Both the position numbers and the translations under genes were made by a program. Under the pieces are notes generated by a model that worked only from the letters and a program-made list of their open reading frames with translations, searched no databases and had not been told where the DNA came from. 64,000 nt of DNA from Streptomyces sp. LUP47B (GTDB taxonomy: Bacteria > Actinomycetota > Actinomycetes > Streptomycetales > Streptomycetaceae), in assembly GCF_001746295.1 (NCBI RefSeq), contig NZ_MJAH01000002.1:539762-603761 (forward strand), written 5' to 3'. The first letter of the stretch is position 1. The number at the start of each line of letters is the position of its first letter. This document shows positions 61,548 to 64,000 of the stretch, in pieces.

Positions 61548-61958
61548 GGAGTCCCCCTTCGGAACGATCGGTTCACCCCCTCATCGTCGCGAACCCGGCG
61601 ATCGGTTCACGCGGACGTTCTCCGGGGTCCGTTGGAGAAATGGGGTGCTTGGCGAGCCCGAGCGGGGAAACAGGGTGCCCCGGGCCCTGGCGGTGGAAGG
61701 ACGCGTGGAACTCGGCGCACGGCGGGCAGGTGGAAAGGCGGGAAGCGGCTTCCCCGCGGAAGAGCGGGGAGCGGGCCCGGCAGGCCCCGCGACAGGGCAG
61801 AGAACAAGCCCGGCGGGCCCCGCAGGGGAGCAGGCCCGGCAGGCCTCGCAGAAGAGCGAGGACCAAGCCCGACGGCCCCCACGCAGAGACAGGATGTCCG
61901 GCGGGCCCGAAGACCAGAAGCCGAGAGGAAATCCCGCGGGGCGAGGATCGTGGGGGCC
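61548..61958 (+). repeat. intergenic region with imperfect GCCCGGC repeats
   Basis: In this 411-bp gap a GCCCGGC(A/G)GGCC core recurs at 61775, 61808, 61834 and (diverged) 61867, spacing 33, 26 and 33 bp. The spacers share AGAG..GA..AA. It is a decayed tandem repeat without coding character. Upstream of 61730 I see no feature. Confidence 0.6.
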
Positions 61959-62738
61959 ATGGACGGACAGCGATACGACGTGTGGGCGTCCGGCGCCGCC
62001 TACGACCGTTACATGGGCCGCTGGAGCCGGGCGGTCGCGCGCGAGTTCACGGCCTGGCTCGGCCGGCCGGGCGGACTGCGGTGGCTGGACGTGGGGTGCG
62101 GCACCGGGGTGCTGTCGGCGGTGGTCCGGGAACGCTGCCGGCCCGGCCTCGTCGTGGGCTGCGACCGCTCCGAGGGCTTCGTCCGCGCGGGCCGGGCCGG
62201 GGTCGTGGCGGACGCCATGGCGCTTCCCGTCCGGGACGGCGCCTTCGATGTGGCGGTCAGCGGTCTGACCCTGAACTTCCTGCCCGACCCCGCGGCGGCG
62301 GTCAGCGCGATGGCCCGCGCGGTCCGGCCGGGCGGCGCTCTGGTGGCCGGGTACGTGTGGGACTACGCCGACGGGATGCGCCTGTTGCGCCTCTTCTGGG
62401 ACACCGCCGCCGAACTCGACCCGGCCGCGGCCGAGTTGGACGAGGGTCTGCGGTTCCCCGGCTGTCGTCCCCAGCCGCTGCACGACCTGTGGACGACCGC
62501 GGGGCTCACCGACGTGATCGTGCGCGCGATCGAAGTACCCACCGTCTTCGCCGACTTCGCCGACCTGTGGGGTCCCTTCCTGGCCGGCCAGGGCCCCGCG
62601 CCGGGCTATGTCACCGCCCTCCCCCCGGCCGCCCGGGACGACCTGCGTGAAGCCCTGCGCGTGGCCGCCCCCACCGCCCCCGACGGTTCGATCCCGCTCT
62701 CGGCACGCGCCTGGGCCGTACGCGGACGAACCACGTGA
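61959..62738 (+). CDS. class I SAM-dependent methyltransferase
   Basis: A 259-aa methyltransferase_11-type protein. The SAM-binding motif is WLDVGCGTGVLSAVV (about 44-58), with acidic motif II and the SGLTLNFLPDPAAAVSAM segment. Substrate unknown; a small molecule is likely. The ATG at 61959 has GGGGG upstream. It is divergent from the DUF4328 gene. Confidence 0.88.
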   Translation: MDGQRYDVWASGAAYDRYMGRWSRAVAREFTAWLGRPGGLRWLDVGCGTGVLSAVVRERCRPGLVVGCDRSEGFVRAGRAGVVADAMALPVRDGAFDVAVSGLTLNFLPDPAAAVSAMARAVRPGGALVAGYVWDYADGMRLLRLFWDTAAELDPAAAELDEGLRFPGCRPQPLHDLWTTAGLTDVIVRAIEVPTVFADFADLWGPFLAGQGPAPGYVTALPPAARDDLREALRVAAPTAPDGSIPLSARAWAVRGRTT

Positions 62739-62834
62739 AACAGACCTCGAGCGAGGTCCCCGCGACACCTCACGCCCCGGTTACGTTTCGCTCAACCTCT
62801 GGTTGCGAGGCGGTGAGCGGGCGACGATGGGCGC

Positions 62835-63233
62835 ATGACTCTGGCCGAGCGCGCCCTGGAGCGCCTGGAGGCGTGGTCCGACCTCAGCACGGGCCTGCCC
62901 AGCTGCGGAGCGGGGCTGGCACTGCGCTCCGGGCACAGTGAGATCGTGCACTTCCACCCGGGGCGGGACGTGGATCTGCACCTCACCGAACCGGCCATCC
63001 GCCGATTCCACGACGATCTCCAGGAATCGACCGCGGTCCGGCTGCTGCCGGGCTCCCGCTGGGTCACCGTCCACCTCGACTGCGAGACCGACGTCGACCT
63101 GCTGATGAGCCTGGTCAGCATGGCCCTGAAGGCCCACCAGGCGGGGTCCCGGCCTGTCGGACCTGCCGCATGCAACTTCCACCGGGTCACCGTGGTCCCC
63201 CGAGACTCCCCTTTCGTCCCGATTAGGCGATAA
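62835..63233 (+). CDS. DUF5519 (luciferase-family) protein
   Basis: A 132-aa protein beginning MTLAERALERLEAW and containing LALRSGHSEIVHFHPGRDVD and the WVTVHLDCETDVDLLMSLVSMAL segment, the DUF5519 pattern. Databases call the family luciferase-like, but no enzyme activity is established. The promoter of the next gene overlaps its 3' end. Confidence 0.75.
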   Translation: MTLAERALERLEAWSDLSTGLPSCGAGLALRSGHSEIVHFHPGRDVDLHLTEPAIRRFHDDLQESTAVRLLPGSRWVTVHLDCETDVDLLMSLVSMALKAHQAGSRPVGPAACNFHRVTVVPRDSPFVPIRR

Positions 63234-63240
63234 TCGGACT

Positions 63241-63612
63241 ATGAGTACCGCGACGTTTGTCCTGGCGGCCTCGTCGAGCGAAGTGGTCAACGTGATCGCC
63301 GCCTTTGCCGGTGGGTTGTTCATCGCCGGCGCACTGGTGTGTGCCGTGGTGTTCGGCATGAGGGTCCAGGAACGGGAGCTTCCACGGCCGCTCAGCAAGG
63401 AGCAGCCGCACCTCCCGGAGACCGGGCCGATCCGTGAGATGCGGGAGATGCGCGAGCCGGACGAGCTGCCGGTCACCGCGGACGAGCAGGAACGGCTGAT
63501 GCCGTACCAGCTCCATCACTCGGGAAGCAGACGAGGAAAGGACCAGGACCGCAAACGCTGGCTGCCCGGCTCCAGTGGCGGCTTCGGCAGCGGCGGCCTC
63601 GGACACGTGTGA
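63241..63612 (+). CDS. DUF6479-type membrane protein, leaderless
   Basis: A 123-aa protein with one membrane segment (about 18-40) and a charged, cytosolic tail with acidic and Gly-rich parts. It resembles DUF6479. GATAAT at 63229-63234 lies exactly 6 nt before the ATG and there is no ribosome-binding site, so the mRNA is probably leaderless; the -10 box overlaps the stop codon of the previous gene. Function unknown. Confidence 0.7.
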   Translation: MSTATFVLAASSSEVVNVIAAFAGGLFIAGALVCAVVFGMRVQERELPRPLSKEQPHLPETGPIREMREMREPDELPVTADEQERLMPYQLHHSGSRRGKDQDRKRWLPGSSGGFGSGGLGHV

Positions 63613-63645
63613 CCGGGCCTGCGACACGGCTCCCGCTGTTCGGGA

Positions 63646-64000
63646 TCAGACCCGCGTCTCCGGCCGGTACACCGCCAGCGACCAGATCACGAAGAAGTCG
63701 ACGCCGACCATGATGAGCGACCAGAACGGGGCGTAGGGCAGGAAGAGGAACTGGGCGATCATGCTCAGCGAGGCCAGGAATATGCCGGTCATCCGGGCCC
63801 AGGCGGCGCCCTTGAGGACGAACGCGCCGGTGACGACCGCGAGCGCGCCCAGGCAGAGGAGGATCACGCCCCAGCCGGTGAGGTTGATCTTGTAGACGTA
63901 GTCGCCGACGCGGCTCCAGACGTCGTCCTTCGCGAGCAGGGAGATGCCCTGGAAGATCGCCAGGACGCCGTTCATCAGCATCAGCACACCGGCGAAGACG
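63646..64000 (-). CDS. DUF7144-type membrane protein, N-terminus beyond the window
   Basis: At least 118 aa of a four-segment membrane protein (GVLAIFQGISLL, GWGVILLCLGALAVVTGAFVL, MTGIFLASLSMIAQFLFLP, GVDFFVIWSLAVY), the DUF7144 pattern. The reading frame is open to the window edge and the true start probably lies outside, since homologues have more residues before FAGVLMLMNG. Function unknown. Confidence 0.75.
   Translation of the reverse strand, partial: VFAGVLMLMNGVLAIFQGISLLAKDDVWSRVGDYVYKINLTGWGVILLCLGALAVVTGAFVLKGAAWARMTGIFLASLSMIAQFLFLPYAPFWSLIMVGVDFFVIWSLAVYRPETRV

Overview
The window is high-GC, densely coded actinobacterial DNA and reads as chromosomal Streptomyces: a whiE-type spore-pigment type II polyketide cluster, an AfsR/SARP-like regulator, a SpoIIE-type phosphatase carrying a TTA (bldA-type) leucine codon, DUF4232 lipoproteins, many GTG starts and several apparently leaderless genes. 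No tRNA, rRNA, CRISPR array, transposase or phage gene was recognised.

Layout. 1-1004: end of arabinose isomerase and L-ribulose-5-phosphate 4-epimerase. 1175-9655: spore-pigment locus, all on the + strand: FAD hydroxylase, a small surface protein and a class F-type sortase, then SchA/CurD protein, cupin, KS-alpha, KS-beta, ACP, aromatase and cyclase. It ends at a 19-bp perfect hairpin that faces a minus-strand run (9750-13635) of quinone oxidoreductase, secreted SRPBCC protein, secreted beta-helix protein and DnrK-like O-methyltransferase. A divergent TetR gene (13739) shares with that run a promoter region whose inverted repeats lie on both -10 boxes. 14621-17437 and 28075-30478: two paralogous cold-shock modules, each with a CspA-family gene, a DEAD-box helicase and a small MerR-like regulator. 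In both, the csp leader begins with the same motif, a terminator follows csp, and a hairpin covers the helicase ribosome-binding site.

17474-22534: secreted beta-propeller, DUF4232 lipoprotein, a divergent membrane-tethered HTH protein and a PAP2 membrane enzyme. 22747-27639: a 1047-aa AfsR-like regulator converging, with overlap, on a DrrAB-type ABC exporter whose upstream region has TTCA direct repeats at 11-bp period. 30603-36431: unknown small protein, PAS-PAS-GAF-PP2C-ATPase regulator, ABC-2-like membrane protein, Uma2-type nuclease and a second DUF4232 lipoprotein. 36454-47827: zinc-ribbon protein, acyltransferase, CarD-like gene with an in-frame continuation past its TAG stop, secreted repeat protein, TerD-like protein, inositol monophosphatase, orphan histidine kinase, MMPL exporter, secreted tripeptidyl aminopeptidase and a small exported protein. 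48096-53736: large secreted transglycosylase-like protein, a 108-bp tandem repeat, a stand-alone trpF and a family 9 pectate lyase with a clear promoter and operator. 53789-64000: monooxygenase-like protein, ECF sigma factor with CU044_5270 partner, CPBP protease, a two-component system split by a 108-bp duplication, an orphan sugar-binding lipoprotein, a methyltransferase and several DUF proteins.

The observations judged most worth follow-up are the duplicated csp-helicase modules with conserved RNA structure, the TetR-controlled operon abutting the pigment genes, the CarD-like in-frame extension, the 11-bp repeats next to the SARP gene, and the TTA codon in the phosphatase gene.
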